Positions 28,101 to 35,740 of a stretch of DNA of 64,000 nucleotides are shown in pieces; position 1 is the stretch's first letter, and each line of letters opens with the position of its first letter. The notes below the pieces were generated by a model that saw only the letters and a program-made list of their open reading frames with translations, searched no databases and had not been told where the DNA came from. Source of the DNA: UBA3700 sp964478025. Its GTDB lineage: Bacteria; Bacillota; Clostridia; Christensenellales; UBA3700. The translations under genes and the position numbers were made by a program. The stretch is taken from contig CAYZGK010000004.1 of NCBI GenBank assembly GCA_964478025.1, forward strand, positions 41,309 through 105,308. Direction: 5' to 3'.

Positions 28101-28263
28101 CATAGGATACGAAGGAAGTGGCAAAGCTATTGATATTCTAAAGAAAGATAAAACTATTTTAGAAGTTGCTCTTGCTGATGGTATCGAAGATAAAGCAGAA
28201 GGCTTTGTTAGAGAATATGATGTTAACGGAGAAAACGTTAAATTATCTGTAAAGAAGAAATAA
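25141..28263 (+). CDS. ileS: Isoleucyl-tRNA synthetase (type 2-like)
   Basis: A 1040-residue class I synthetase charging tRNA-Ile. HIGH is at 55-58 within PPTANGMPHIGH and KMSKH at about 590-594. The CP1 editing domain has WTTTPWTLPSN and the GTGIVHIAPAFGEDD element. Zinc-type cysteine pairs occur (CPRCGTALSSH, CWRCN, CKDCG, CECGG). The DCWFDSGSMPFAQ sequence and length fit the eukaryote-like type 2 enzymes rather than the E. coli type, which has a shorter STH variant; type 2 enzymes are known for mupirocin resistance. No T-box leader: the gene starts one base behind the CorC-type gene. The last 200 residues form the anticodon-binding and C-terminal domain. Confidence 0.95.
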   Translation: MYDKVDSSMNFLDREKEVLKFWKDNDVFPKSIEQNEGKEEFSFYDGPPTANGMPHIGHVLTRVIKDIIPRYKTMKGYHVLRKAGFDTHGLPVELQVEKELGMDGKEEIEAYGIEPFIKKCKESVWKYKNEWIKMSDKVAYWCDMEHPYITYEDDYIESEWWALKTISDKGLLYKGHKIVPYCPRCGTALSSHEVAQGYKDVKEISVFAKFKRVGKEGYFLAWTTTPWTLPSNVALCMNADENYVEIKAEDGQVYVLAEALASKLFENYETISTKKGKEYEYAEYEPLYNCYNGDKKAFYVVNDPYVTLTDGTGIVHIAPAFGEDDYKVGKKYDLPFVQMVDDKGNMKKETPFAGIFCKDADKLVIKDLYERGLLFKELKFEHSYPFCWRCNTPLLYYARSSWFIKMTDPTVKANLLKNNASVNWMPPTIGTGRMGNFLENVIDWGISRERYWGTPLPIWVCKDCGKIKVIGSREELRKYGNLDHDIELHRPYLDDVKFKCECGGDMYRTPEVLDCWFDSGSMPFAQLHYPFENKELFEAHYPADFISEAVDQTRGWFYTLLAISTILFNKSPFKNCIVLGHVNDKNGIKMSKHIGNVVDPNSVLDVQGADAIRWYFYSSSAPWLPTRFSADNVSESQRKFMGTLWNSYSFFVLYANIDGYDPTKYSLKDCKLSHMDKWILSNLNTVVDTVDKNLDQYKITESTRVLQDFVDVLSNWYIRRGRERYWAKDMTDDKIAAYTTLYTVLVTLAKVLAPFTPFMSESIYRNLVTNFDKNAPISVHLCSYPVADKSMIDKDLEKDMDVVLKAVALGRAVRAKANLKNRQPLAELFILTDAKLADEKMLTLVADELNVKKAEIVSDNAKFMTYELKPQLKTLGPKYGKSLGGIREHLSKVSGTSEANDIVNLVNAGNTYKFNVGDVEVELTKEDILVNPINKAGYALESDNNMTVILDTNLTQDLIDEGISRELTSKIQTMRKEAGFEVTDHIIIGYEGSGKAIDILKKDKTILEVALADGIEDKAEGFVREYDVNGENVKLSVKKK

Positions 28264-28264
28264 T

Positions 28265-29128
28265 ATGATAAAAGTTGCTTGTGGTTGGAAAGACTATGAA
28301 ATCATCGCAACAGGCGATGGCCAAAAACTTGAAAGATGGGGTAAATTATATCTTTTACGTCCAGATCCTCAAGTTATTTGGCATTCATCACAAGCACTTG
28401 AAAAATATCCAAAAATAAATGCAACATACCATAGATCATCAACTGGTGGCGGTGGCTGGGAAATAAAAGGTTCAGTTCCACAAAACTTTAATATTGAGAG
28501 AAATGATTTAAAATTCTCTTTAAAATTAATGGGATTTAAACATACTGGATTATTTCCAGAGCAAGCAGTAAATTGGGATATAATGCAAGATTTAATTAAA
28601 AATGCAAATAGACCAATAAAAGTTCTTAATTTATTTGCTTACACTGGGGGAGCTACTGTTGCTTGTGCAAAAGCAGGAGCTCATGTAACTCATGTTGATG
28701 CAGCAAAAGCTATGGTAGAAAGAGCAAAAGAAAATGTAGCATTATCTAATATTGACCCAACAATGTGTAGATATATTGTTGATGATTGTTCTAAATTTAT
28801 TGCTCGTGAAATAAAAAGAGGCAATAAATATGATGCTATAATAATGGACCCACCATCATATGGAAGGGGTGCAAATGGTGAAGTTTGGAAACTTGAAGAT
28901 TGTATTCATGATTTAGTTGAGAATTGTAGAAAGGTATTATCAGATAATCCATTATTTTTCTTAATTAATTCTTATACAACAGGTTTACAACCAACAGTTA
29001 TGGAAAATATATTAAAGATATCTTTAAAGGGCTTTAAAGGCAAAACTGAGGCTTATGAAGTAGGTTTACCTACCGATGAGGGTTTAGTTCTTCCTTGTGG
29101 CTGTAGCGCTTTATGGGTAAATAAGTAG
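28265..29128 (+). CDS. Class I SAM-dependent methyltransferase (COG1092-like)
   Basis: A 287-residue methyltransferase. The SAM-binding motif VLNLFAYTGGATV is at about 120-132, the acidic ribose-binding VDAAKAMVERAKENV at 144-158 and the catalytic-type MDPPSYGRG at about 194-202. These match the C-terminal catalytic domain of RlmI/RlmK-type rRNA methyltransferases without the PUA domain. Likely target is a nucleotide in rRNA, but not provable here. It starts one base after the ileS stop and is followed by an RluA-type gene 5 bases later: an RNA-modification pair in the same operon. Confidence 0.88.
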   Translation: MIKVACGWKDYEIIATGDGQKLERWGKLYLLRPDPQVIWHSSQALEKYPKINATYHRSSTGGGGWEIKGSVPQNFNIERNDLKFSLKLMGFKHTGLFPEQAVNWDIMQDLIKNANRPIKVLNLFAYTGGATVACAKAGAHVTHVDAAKAMVERAKENVALSNIDPTMCRYIVDDCSKFIAREIKRGNKYDAIIMDPPSYGRGANGEVWKLEDCIHDLVENCRKVLSDNPLFFLINSYTTGLQPTVMENILKISLKGFKGKTEAYEVGLPTDEGLVLPCGCSALWVNK

Positions 29129-29133
29129 GAAAT

Positions 29134-29925
29134 ATGAAAAATTTTAGTGTTGATGATTTAATAGTACTTTATGAAGACAATCAAATTATTGTAGTTGTAA
29201 AACCACAAAATGTGCCATCGTGTCCAGATGAAACAAAAGATCCTGATATGCTTTCTGTTGTTAAGGAATATGTTAAAAAGAAAGCTAATAAAACTGGAGA
29301 TGCATTCATTGGGCTTGTTCATAGATTAGATAGACCAACAGGTGGTGTTATGGTGTTTGCTAAAACATCAAAAGCAGCTGAAAGATTATCTGAACAAATT
29401 AAAAATGGTGATTTTGATAAAGAATATTATTGTGTAATTTGTGGCGTTCCTGAAAATAAAAAGGGAAGACTTGTTAATTATTTAAAGAAAAATGAAAAAT
29501 TAAATAAGGTAGAAGTTGTAACATTATCTGAAGAGGGTGCTAAAGAGGCTATACTTGAGTATGAGGTTAAACAAATAGTAAAGACTTATTGTTTATGTAA
29601 AGTTCACTTAGAGACAGGTAGAACTCACCAAATTAGAGTTCAAATGGCTACAATTGGTTGCCCACTTTTTGGAGATCAAAAATATGCTTTAAATCATCCA
29701 GAAACATTTGGACTTGGAAAACTTGCTCTTTGGGCAACTAAAATTTCATTTATACATCCAGTAATTAAGGATAGACGTTCATTTATTGTTTACCCACCAA
29801 CAGAAGATAAGCCATGGAAAGCATTTGATGTAAATAGATATTTAAATATTGCGATGGTTTCTTCACCTTATGATATAAGTAAGCAAAAGGAAATATTACA
29901 AGATATTGAAGTAGAGGATGAATAA
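29134..29925 (+). CDS. RluA-family pseudouridine synthase
   Basis: A 263-residue RNA pseudouridine synthase. The catalytic motif HRLDRPTGG (Asp66) is at 63-71, followed by VMVFAKTSKAA, KEYYCVICG, LETGRTHQIRVQMA and the GCPLFGDQKY element, all typical of the RluA family. It lacks the N-terminal S4 domain found in RluC/RluD, so it resembles the shorter RluA/TruC-like enzymes. It ends the CorC-ileS-methyltransferase run and is closed by a terminator. Confidence 0.93.
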   Translation: MKNFSVDDLIVLYEDNQIIVVVKPQNVPSCPDETKDPDMLSVVKEYVKKKANKTGDAFIGLVHRLDRPTGGVMVFAKTSKAAERLSEQIKNGDFDKEYYCVICGVPENKKGRLVNYLKKNEKLNKVEVVTLSEEGAKEAILEYEVKQIVKTYCLCKVHLETGRTHQIRVQMATIGCPLFGDQKYALNHPETFGLGKLALWATKISFIHPVIKDRRSFIVYPPTEDKPWKAFDVNRYLNIAMVSSPYDISKQKEILQDIEVEDE

Positions 29926-29929
29926 AATT

Positions 29930-29957
29930 AAGGAGCTTTTAGCTCCTTGTTTTTTTT
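29930..29957. terminator. Intrinsic terminator between convergent genes
   Basis: AAGGAGC (29930-29936) pairs with GCTCCTT (29942-29948), then G and eight T. Confidence 0.9.
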
Positions 29958-30729
29958 AATAATCTTCTTCCGATTTAAATGGACTTTGAGTGTTTTTTGA
30001 ACCTTTCTTTTTAAATGGGTTATAAATAATTACAACTACAATTACGCATAAAACACAAATAGAGAAGAAAAATATATTTCTCTTTAAGTTGTTTTGTGCA
30101 ACTTTATTATTATCTTGTTTGTTTTTTTCTTTAGCAGCATTTGATGATGGATGCAAAGGGATTGCTGATGGTGAGAATGTGCTTACAACATCTGAAGATA
30201 ACACAAATATATTTGCGGTTTGTGTAATATCTTCTCCATCTAAATAAGTTGCAGAAACATAAAAATAATATTTTGAATCATTTTCAACATAACCAATAAA
30301 GGTCATGGACGTATATTCTTCTGATCCTGCTTCTTTAAATAGACCAGTTTCTTGGTTGTATTTATATTTTGTTGTAAAGCCTGATGGAAGCGTTAAATTC
30401 ATTGTATAGTATGGCGATGATATATCTGAACTTGAAGTTTGGGTTGCCTTATTCAATACATCAGCTTTTTTAGCATAAAGAGTAACTCCATTATATACAA
30501 CTTTATAGTATTCAACATTGCTTTCTGAAATTATTGTTGTTTCACTTTCTAACTTAAAAAAATAAGTATATGGAATAACAACAGCAGGGGATTCATTAGA
30601 TAGATAAGTTTGCAAGTTTTCTGTTGTTTCATAATATGTTGAAGTATCTGCATTAACTATTGGTGCAGCTATTATAGATGTACATATTATTGAAAGTATT
30701 ATATAAAATATTAGAGCAAACTTCTTCAT
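29956..30729 (-). CDS. Exported protein with C-terminal membrane anchor, unknown
   Basis: A 257-residue protein not assigned to a family. It has an N-terminal signal peptide (about 1-27, likely cut after VNA), an exported Tyr/Ser/Thr-rich body (about 28-205), a membrane helix (about 218-238) and a basic then acidic cytoplasmic tail. The segment VEYYKVVYNGVTLYAKKADV (about 72-91) resembles an SH3b-like or GW-type strand pair. It is a cell-surface protein that stays anchored. Convergent with the RluA gene and sharing its terminator; upstream is the tRNA-Arg gene on the other strand. Confidence 0.7.
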   Translation of the reverse strand: MKKFALIFYIILSIICTSIIAAPIVNADTSTYYETTENLQTYLSNESPAVVIPYTYFFKLESETTIISESNVEYYKVVYNGVTLYAKKADVLNKATQTSSSDISSPYYTMNLTLPSGFTTKYKYNQETGLFKEAGSEEYTSMTFIGYVENDSKYYFYVSATYLDGEDITQTANIFVLSSDVVSTFSPSAIPLHPSSNAAKEKNKQDNNKVAQNNLKRNIFFFSICVLCVIVVVIIYNPFKKKGSKNTQSPFKSEEDY

Positions 30730-30760
30730 ATAAAATAATTATATATTAAATAAAAGATAA

Positions 30761-30789
30761 TTTCAAAGATATATTAATTGTAATATAAT
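30761..30789 (+). promoter_or_regulatory. tRNA-Arg promoter
   Basis: TTTCAA (30761-30766), 17-base spacer, TATAAT (30784-30789), placing transcription start about 3 bases before the tRNA. Confidence 0.5.
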
Positions 30790-30798
30790 ATAGAAAAT

Positions 30799-30874
30799 AT
30801 GCTCGTAGTCTAACTGGATAAAACAAGAGCCTCCGACGCTCTAATTAGGAGTTCAAGTCTCTTCGGGCATACCA
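30799..30874 (+). tRNA. tRNA-Arg (anticodon CCG), CCA encoded
   Basis: A 76-base cloverleaf: acceptor ATGCTCG (30799-30805) pairs with CGGGCAT (30864-30870, one wobble), anticodon stem AGAGC/GCTCT around CTCCGAC, T loop TTCAAGT, discriminator A and an encoded CCA (30872-30874). The anticodon CCG reads the Arg codon CGG, which is rare in this AT-rich genome. Confidence 0.9.
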
Positions 30875-30900
30875 TTTTAAGGAGTTTAAACATTATTAAT

Positions 30901-31365
30901 ATGATTAGAAGAGCAGTAGAAAAAGATATTCCTTATATTGATAAACTTTTATTTCAAGTTCATAAAGTACATCATGATGTAAGACCTGATTTATTTAAAG
31001 ATGGAACTAAAAAATATACAGATGAAGAATTAATTAAAATTATTCATAATGATTTAACACCTGTATTTGTTTATGAAGAAAATGATATTGTTTTAGGTTA
31101 TGCATTTTGTATTCATCAACAACATATTAATGATAACAACTTAACTGATGTAAAAGTATTATATATTGATGATTTATGTGTTGATGAAAAAGCAAGAGGA
31201 AAACATATAGGTACAAAACTTTATGAATATGTTTTAGACTATGCAAAAAAGAATAATTATTATGAAGTCACATTAAATGTATGGGCAGATAATAAAAATG
31301 CTTTAAAATTTTATGAACATATTGGCTTGAAAATTCAAAAGATAGGAATGGAGAAGATTTTATAG
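30901..31365 (+). CDS. GNAT family N-acetyltransferase
   Basis: A 154-residue acetyltransferase. The acetyl-CoA-binding motif A is YIDDLCVDEKARGKHIGTKL (about 89-108, R-G-K-H-I-G pattern), followed by motif B with LNVWADNKNALKFYEHIG (about 121-138) as in RimI/PhnO-like enzymes. Substrate cannot be deduced. The ribosome site AAGGAG is 16 bases from ATG, farther than usual, and the gene lies 26 bases after tRNA-Arg, so it may be expressed from the same promoter. Confidence 0.9.
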   Translation: MIRRAVEKDIPYIDKLLFQVHKVHHDVRPDLFKDGTKKYTDEELIKIIHNDLTPVFVYEENDIVLGYAFCIHQQHINDNNLTDVKVLYIDDLCVDEKARGKHIGTKLYEYVLDYAKKNNYYEVTLNVWADNKNALKFYEHIGLKIQKIGMEKIL

Positions 31366-31390
31366 TAAGTAATAAATAAAAAGAAAATAT

Positions 31391-31414
31391 GCCAAAATGG
31401 CAGATTAGATAAAA
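31391..31414 (+). tRNA. Possible 5' part of tRNA-Leu, cut by assembly gap
   Basis: The last 24 bases before the N block, starting GCCAAAATGGCAGATTAG, look like the acceptor strand plus TGGCRGA D-arm start of leucine tRNAs. The GG of the D loop is not clear and the rest is missing, so this is tentative. Multi-copy tRNAs often break assemblies, which fits the position. Confidence 0.35.
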
Positions 31415-31514
31415 NNNNNNNNNNNNNNNNNNNNNNNNNNNNNNNNNNNNNNNNNNNNNNNNNNNNNNNNNNNNNNNNNNNNNNNNNNNNNNNNNNNNNN
31501 NNNNNNNNNNNNNN
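31415..31514. other. Assembly gap of 100 N
   Basis: Exactly 100 N, the conventional size for a scaffold gap of unknown length. The true distance between flanking genes is unknown, and sequence may be missing. Confidence 0.99.
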
Positions 31515-31518
31515 ATTT

Positions 31519-32427
31519 ATGCGATACAATCATTTAAATGAATACCTAAAAACTAAATTTGGAGAAAGAACACTAAAGATATGTGTTGATGGTAATTTTA
31601 CATGCCCAAATAGAGATGGCTTTAAAGGCACAGGTGGTTGTATTTTTTGTGGCGAAAGAGGTAGCGGAGAGAGAATAAAAAACATTGGAATTAAAGAGCA
31701 AGTTTTGAATCATTTAAGTTCTTATAGAGGACAAAGAGCTAATAAGTTTATTATTTATTTCCAAAATTTTACAAATACCTATGGTAATATAGAAAATTTA
31801 AAAGAAAAATATGAATCAGCATTAATAGATGATAGAATTGTTGCTTTAGATATAGATACAAGGCCAGATTGTATAAATGAAGAAGTTTGTAAAATGCTTT
31901 GTACATTTAAAGATAAATATTATGTTTATGTAGAATTAGGGCTGCAAACTGTAAATGAAAAAACTCATGAATTTATTAATCAGAAGATAACAAATAAAGA
32001 TTTTGAAAATGCTGTTTTCCTTTTAAATAAATATGATATTGATGTAGTTGTTCATGTGATGGTAGGACTTCCAAATGAAACACATCAAGATATAGTTAAT
32101 CTTGTAACGTATTTAAATAATTTTAATTACAAGGGAATTAAAATTCATTCAACATATGTTCAAAAAAATACAGTTTTAGAAAAGATGTATTTAAATGGCG
32201 AATATAGTCCTATTGATATGCAAGAGTATGTAAACGAGGTAGTTTATATTATAACTCATATAAGAAAAAACGTTATAATTCATAGAATTACTGGTGATCC
32301 ACCAAAAGATTTGCTTGTAGCACCTAATTGGATGGTTCATAAAAAAATAGTATTAAATTCAATTGAGAAGAAGTTAGAAGTAGAAAACTTAACTCAAGGG
32401 TGTAAAATAGAGGAAAATATATTATAA
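31519..32427 (+). CDS. Radical SAM protein, YtqA/TIGR01212 family
   Basis: A 302-residue radical SAM enzyme. Cluster cysteines are C29, C41 and C44 in the CPNRDGFKGTGGCIFC pattern (a CX11CX2C spacing typical of TIGR01212 rather than CX3CX2C). The opening RYNHLNEYLKTKFGERTLKI and the later VELGLQTVNEKTH and VHVMVGLPNET match the family. Function in Bacillota is not settled; relatives are linked to tRNA or other RNA modification. ATG is 4 bases after the N gap, so a few more residues could lie inside the gap, but the seen start aligns well with family N-termini. Confidence 0.9.
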   Translation: MRYNHLNEYLKTKFGERTLKICVDGNFTCPNRDGFKGTGGCIFCGERGSGERIKNIGIKEQVLNHLSSYRGQRANKFIIYFQNFTNTYGNIENLKEKYESALIDDRIVALDIDTRPDCINEEVCKMLCTFKDKYYVYVELGLQTVNEKTHEFINQKITNKDFENAVFLLNKYDIDVVVHVMVGLPNETHQDIVNLVTYLNNFNYKGIKIHSTYVQKNTVLEKMYLNGEYSPIDMQEYVNEVVYIITHIRKNVIIHRITGDPPKDLLVAPNWMVHKKIVLNSIEKKLEVENLTQGCKIEENIL

Positions 32428-32456
32428 TATATATAGTTTAATTTTGGAGGTATATT

Positions 32457-33395
32457 ATGCCAAGTTCGCATGGAGGTGGAAGCTTCGGCGGTGGAGGCGG
32501 TGGTAGTTTTAGTTCTGGGGGCTCCCATGGACCAAACTCAACACCACATTTTAGTACACATAAAAGATTCCCTGGTTGCACAATGTATTATTTTATTGAT
32601 ACAAGTGGTGTTAGACGTACTTTTTATCATAAAGGCTCTCCAGCTAGAAAGAGTTTATGGCAGTTGATAGGGGTATATAGTATAGTTTTTTTGGCTGTAT
32701 TAATACTTTGTTCAATAGCTGCATTTTCTATGATTATTCCACATAAATTATCTTCAAAAAAGTGTAATCCTATTTCAAGTTGTATCATAGATAATGCAAA
32801 TGTTATAAATGAGGATGTGGGGCTTGAAGAATCACTTAAGGCCTTTTATGCAAAAAGTGGTTCACAAGCTGTTGTTTATACCCAAACTATTGAATATTTT
32901 GAAAATAAAATAGGTAGTCTTTCGCAAGAAAATTTAGAGGATTATGCCTATGATGTTTATATGGATTTATTTGATGATGAGGGACATTGGCTTATAGTAG
33001 TTGTAACTGATGGTGAGGAAGGCTCATGGGTTGATATGGCAGGAAACGAAACTGGATTTATAATTACAGATTCTTTCTTTGAAAAATTCCAAAGTGAAAT
33101 GCAAACAAATTTAAATGATACATCTATAACAAAAAGTCAGGCATTAAAAAAATCTTTTGATTACGCAACAGAAAATATACTTAAACTATCAATGATAGAT
33201 ATAGTGCCTATAATACTATATTTCGTTTTTGTAATATTTATTTTATTTGCGTTAGGATATCAAATATATAATGGTGTTATAGAATATATAACACTTAAAG
33301 GCTATTGTACTTATAGAGACGAGCATGGTGGAGTAGATTTTTCAGAAGATAGTGAAGAATTAACTCATGAACAAGAAGTAGATGTTTTTAACTAA
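32457..33395 (+). CDS. TPM-domain-like membrane protein with Gly-rich head
   Basis: A 312-residue membrane protein. Residues 1-30 are Gly/Ser-rich (GGGSFGGGGGGSFSSGG), then a membrane helix about 68-92, an extracellular domain about 105-235 with DNANVINEDV, QAVVYTQTIEYF and a HWLIVVV strand like TPM (TLP18.3/Psb32) proteins, a second helix about 243-268 and an acidic cytoplasmic end. Unlike typical TPM proteins the Gly-rich part is at the N-terminus, not the C-terminus. GGAGG precedes ATG. Single gene; function unknown. Confidence 0.75.
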   Translation: MPSSHGGGSFGGGGGGSFSSGGSHGPNSTPHFSTHKRFPGCTMYYFIDTSGVRRTFYHKGSPARKSLWQLIGVYSIVFLAVLILCSIAAFSMIIPHKLSSKKCNPISSCIIDNANVINEDVGLEESLKAFYAKSGSQAVVYTQTIEYFENKIGSLSQENLEDYAYDVYMDLFDDEGHWLIVVVTDGEEGSWVDMAGNETGFIITDSFFEKFQSEMQTNLNDTSITKSQALKKSFDYATENILKLSMIDIVPIILYFVFVIFILFALGYQIYNGVIEYITLKGYCTYRDEHGGVDFSEDSEELTHEQEVDVFN

Positions 33396-33528
33396 AACAT
33401 TAGGAAAATAGGGAACTCTCTTTTAGGTAGAGTTTACGAAAAATAAAAGTAAACATGTGGTAGGTATACTAAAAAGCGACTCTATTTATATAATAAGTTT
33501 GTTAAAAATAAAAATAAGGAGGAATAAA

Positions 33529-35052
33529 ATGGATTCAACTAAAATAGGTCTTGTTATAAAAGAAATAAGATCTCAAGCAGGATTAACACAAAGTGATTTT
33601 GCAAAAGAATTATGTGTTACTGATAAAGCTGTATCTAAATGGGAAAATGGAATTTCCATACCTGATTTACAACAATTAGAAGCTATATCAAAACAATTCA
33701 ATGTTAGTTATGATGTTTTATTAAATGGCGATTTAGATAAAATTAAATTAAATAGAAAACAAGAAAAGGCACAAGCAAAGGCCCCATCTAAATATAATTC
33801 ACAAGAATGGTATGCGCTAGATAATGCTGCAAAAATTTATCCATCTCAAGCAAGAAAAGGATGGAATATGGTATTTAGAATTGCAGCCGTTTTAAAAGAG
33901 CCAATAGATGTGCCAGTACTTCAACAAGCACTATCTGATATGATGGATAGATTCCCAACCTTTATGGTTACTTTAAAAAATGGTTTTTTCTGGAACTATT
34001 TTGATAGACTAGAAAAATCTCCAAAAGTTATTATGGGTGGAAATCATCCTTGTATTGCAATGCCACTTGATGGTAAGAAATATATTTTTAGAGTATCAGT
34101 TGAAAATAATAGAATTGCGTGTGACTATTTCCATGTTTTAACAGATGGAACAGGTGGAACAATATTTTTAACATCACTTCTTACAAGATACTATGAATTA
34201 AAATATGGCCCTATAAAAGACTATAAAGATGCTTTAAATGTATTAGATATAGTACAACCAGAGGAGATAGAAGATTCATTCGCAAGATATGCTCAAAAAA
34301 AGAACTACGAAAGTAGACCAATAAAAAGAGCTTATCACATGAAGGGTAGAAAGGTTAAAAAGAATATAGTAACTCATGTTGTAATGAGCGTTGATGAATT
34401 AAAGAAAATATCTAAAGAAAAGGGATGTACAATAACTGTATTACTTTTAGCTATTTTAACAAGAGCCTTTTTAAAGAAAAAGGCATTAGATAGAGATGAT
34501 AAGCCTTTTATTATTCAAGTTCCAATTAACTTAAGAAAGAGATTCCCATCAAAAACTTTAAGAAACTTTGCTTACTTTACAGGTGTTGAAACATCAGCTA
34601 AGGAATTAACATTAGAAGAAGCAATTGAAGTTTGCAAGGAAGAGTTAAATAAAGGAACAGATGTAGATCATTTGCAACGTGTTATAAACTCAAATATGAG
34701 AGAAGAAAATAATATATTCATTAAGGCAGCACCACTATTTGCTAAAAATTTAGTTTTAGGAATAGTTAGTAAAGTAATTGGAGATGATGCTTTTACAACA
34801 ACATTCTCAAATGTTGGAAATGTAAATGCTCCAGATGAACTTAAAAATATTGTAGATAGATATGAGTTTGTTCTTAAAGATGATAAAAATGGTGGAATTT
34901 TAATGTCCGGCATTTCATTTAATGGAAGATGTACAATATCATTTATAAGATCTGTTGCAGAAAGTAATGTAGAGAGAGAATTCGTTAGAGAATTGGCATC
35001 TTTAGGTGTAAATCTATATGTTGAATCAAATGGAGGTGAAGAACGTGCGTGA
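33529..35052 (+). CDS. HTH (XRE-type) fused to a condensation-like acyltransferase
   Basis: A 507-residue fusion. Residues 6-60 form an XRE-type helix-turn-helix (GLTQSDFAKELCVTDKAVSKWENG). Residues about 95-500 match alcohol acetyltransferase/condensation-type enzymes of the CAT fold, with FHVLTDGTGG (His202, Asp206) as the HxxxDG active-site motif and a late GGILMSGISFNGR. A link of Lys-rich residues (69-88) joins them. The Gly-rich, His-containing motif looks intact, so acyl transfer is likely; the substrate is unknown. ATG 33529 follows AAGGAGG; an upstream frame start at 33457 is rejected. The next gene overlaps by 8 bases, with GGAGGTG placed for its GTG start. Confidence 0.85.
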   Translation: MDSTKIGLVIKEIRSQAGLTQSDFAKELCVTDKAVSKWENGISIPDLQQLEAISKQFNVSYDVLLNGDLDKIKLNRKQEKAQAKAPSKYNSQEWYALDNAAKIYPSQARKGWNMVFRIAAVLKEPIDVPVLQQALSDMMDRFPTFMVTLKNGFFWNYFDRLEKSPKVIMGGNHPCIAMPLDGKKYIFRVSVENNRIACDYFHVLTDGTGGTIFLTSLLTRYYELKYGPIKDYKDALNVLDIVQPEEIEDSFARYAQKKNYESRPIKRAYHMKGRKVKKNIVTHVVMSVDELKKISKEKGCTITVLLLAILTRAFLKKKALDRDDKPFIIQVPINLRKRFPSKTLRNFAYFTGVETSAKELTLEEAIEVCKEELNKGTDVDHLQRVINSNMREENNIFIKAAPLFAKNLVLGIVSKVIGDDAFTTTFSNVGNVNAPDELKNIVDRYEFVLKDDKNGGILMSGISFNGRCTISFIRSVAESNVEREFVRELASLGVNLYVESNGGEERA

Positions 35053-35731
35053 GTGTAAATCTTGTCATATAACACTAGGTGATCATGAAGAGAATTGTCC
35101 ACTTTGTGGAGCTCATACATCACCTGTTGCTTCAGAATTAGTAATAACAAGTGGAGAATATCCAAAGAAAGATATAACAAAAACTTCAAAATATAAGGTT
35201 AGAAATGTATTTGTAGGAATATCAGTTATATTAATGGCAGCATTTTTATTAGTTAGTGTTTTGTCTAAAAATTGGGCTTATGCTTTAATTACAGTAACTG
35301 CAATTTCTTTTGTATGGTTAACAATACTTAGAAATATTTTTTATTCTAGAAATCTATGTCAAATTTTAACAAGAATAGGTGTTTATATCCTGATTTATTT
35401 TAATTTGATAATGTTGCATTTTTATTTTACAACACACGATTTTAGTATATTAAATGCAGCTGTTGGTATAGTTACACCAATTATTCTAGCAATAATGAAC
35501 GTTGTATATATGATGATAGTGTTTATATCTAAGAAATGGTACATGTTTGCATTTAATGCTATAATATTATCTGTAGTTGAAATTGCATTATTAATTGTAA
35601 CTATATTTACACCAATATCTTATGTAGCTTCAATTATTCCAGCTGCTTTAGGAGTTGCAACAATTGTTTTCTCATTTGTGTTTGGTAAAAATGTTATGAT
35701 AGCAGAATTTAAGAAAAGATTATTTATGTAA
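35045..35731 (+). CDS. Zinc-ribbon membrane protein (DUF6320-like)
   Basis: A 228-residue protein with an N-terminal zinc ribbon CKSCHITLGDHEENCPLCG (Cys pairs about 4-7 and 18-21) and then about six membrane helices over 60-220. This layout matches proteins called DUF6320, often found next to alcohol acetyltransferase-like genes in gut Bacillota. GTG at 35045 is chosen because GGAGGTG lies 6 bases upstream, although a longer frame begins at 35018. It overlaps the acyltransferase gene by 8 bases, so translation is coupled. Function not known. Confidence 0.8.
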   Translation: MRECKSCHITLGDHEENCPLCGAHTSPVASELVITSGEYPKKDITKTSKYKVRNVFVGISVILMAAFLLVSVLSKNWAYALITVTAISFVWLTILRNIFYSRNLCQILTRIGVYILIYFNLIMLHFYFTTHDFSILNAAVGIVTPIILAIMNVVYMMIVFISKKWYMFAFNAIILSVVEIALLIVTIFTPISYVASIIPAALGVATIVFSFVFGKNVMIAEFKKRLFM

Positions 35732-35740
35732 GGAGTTTTT

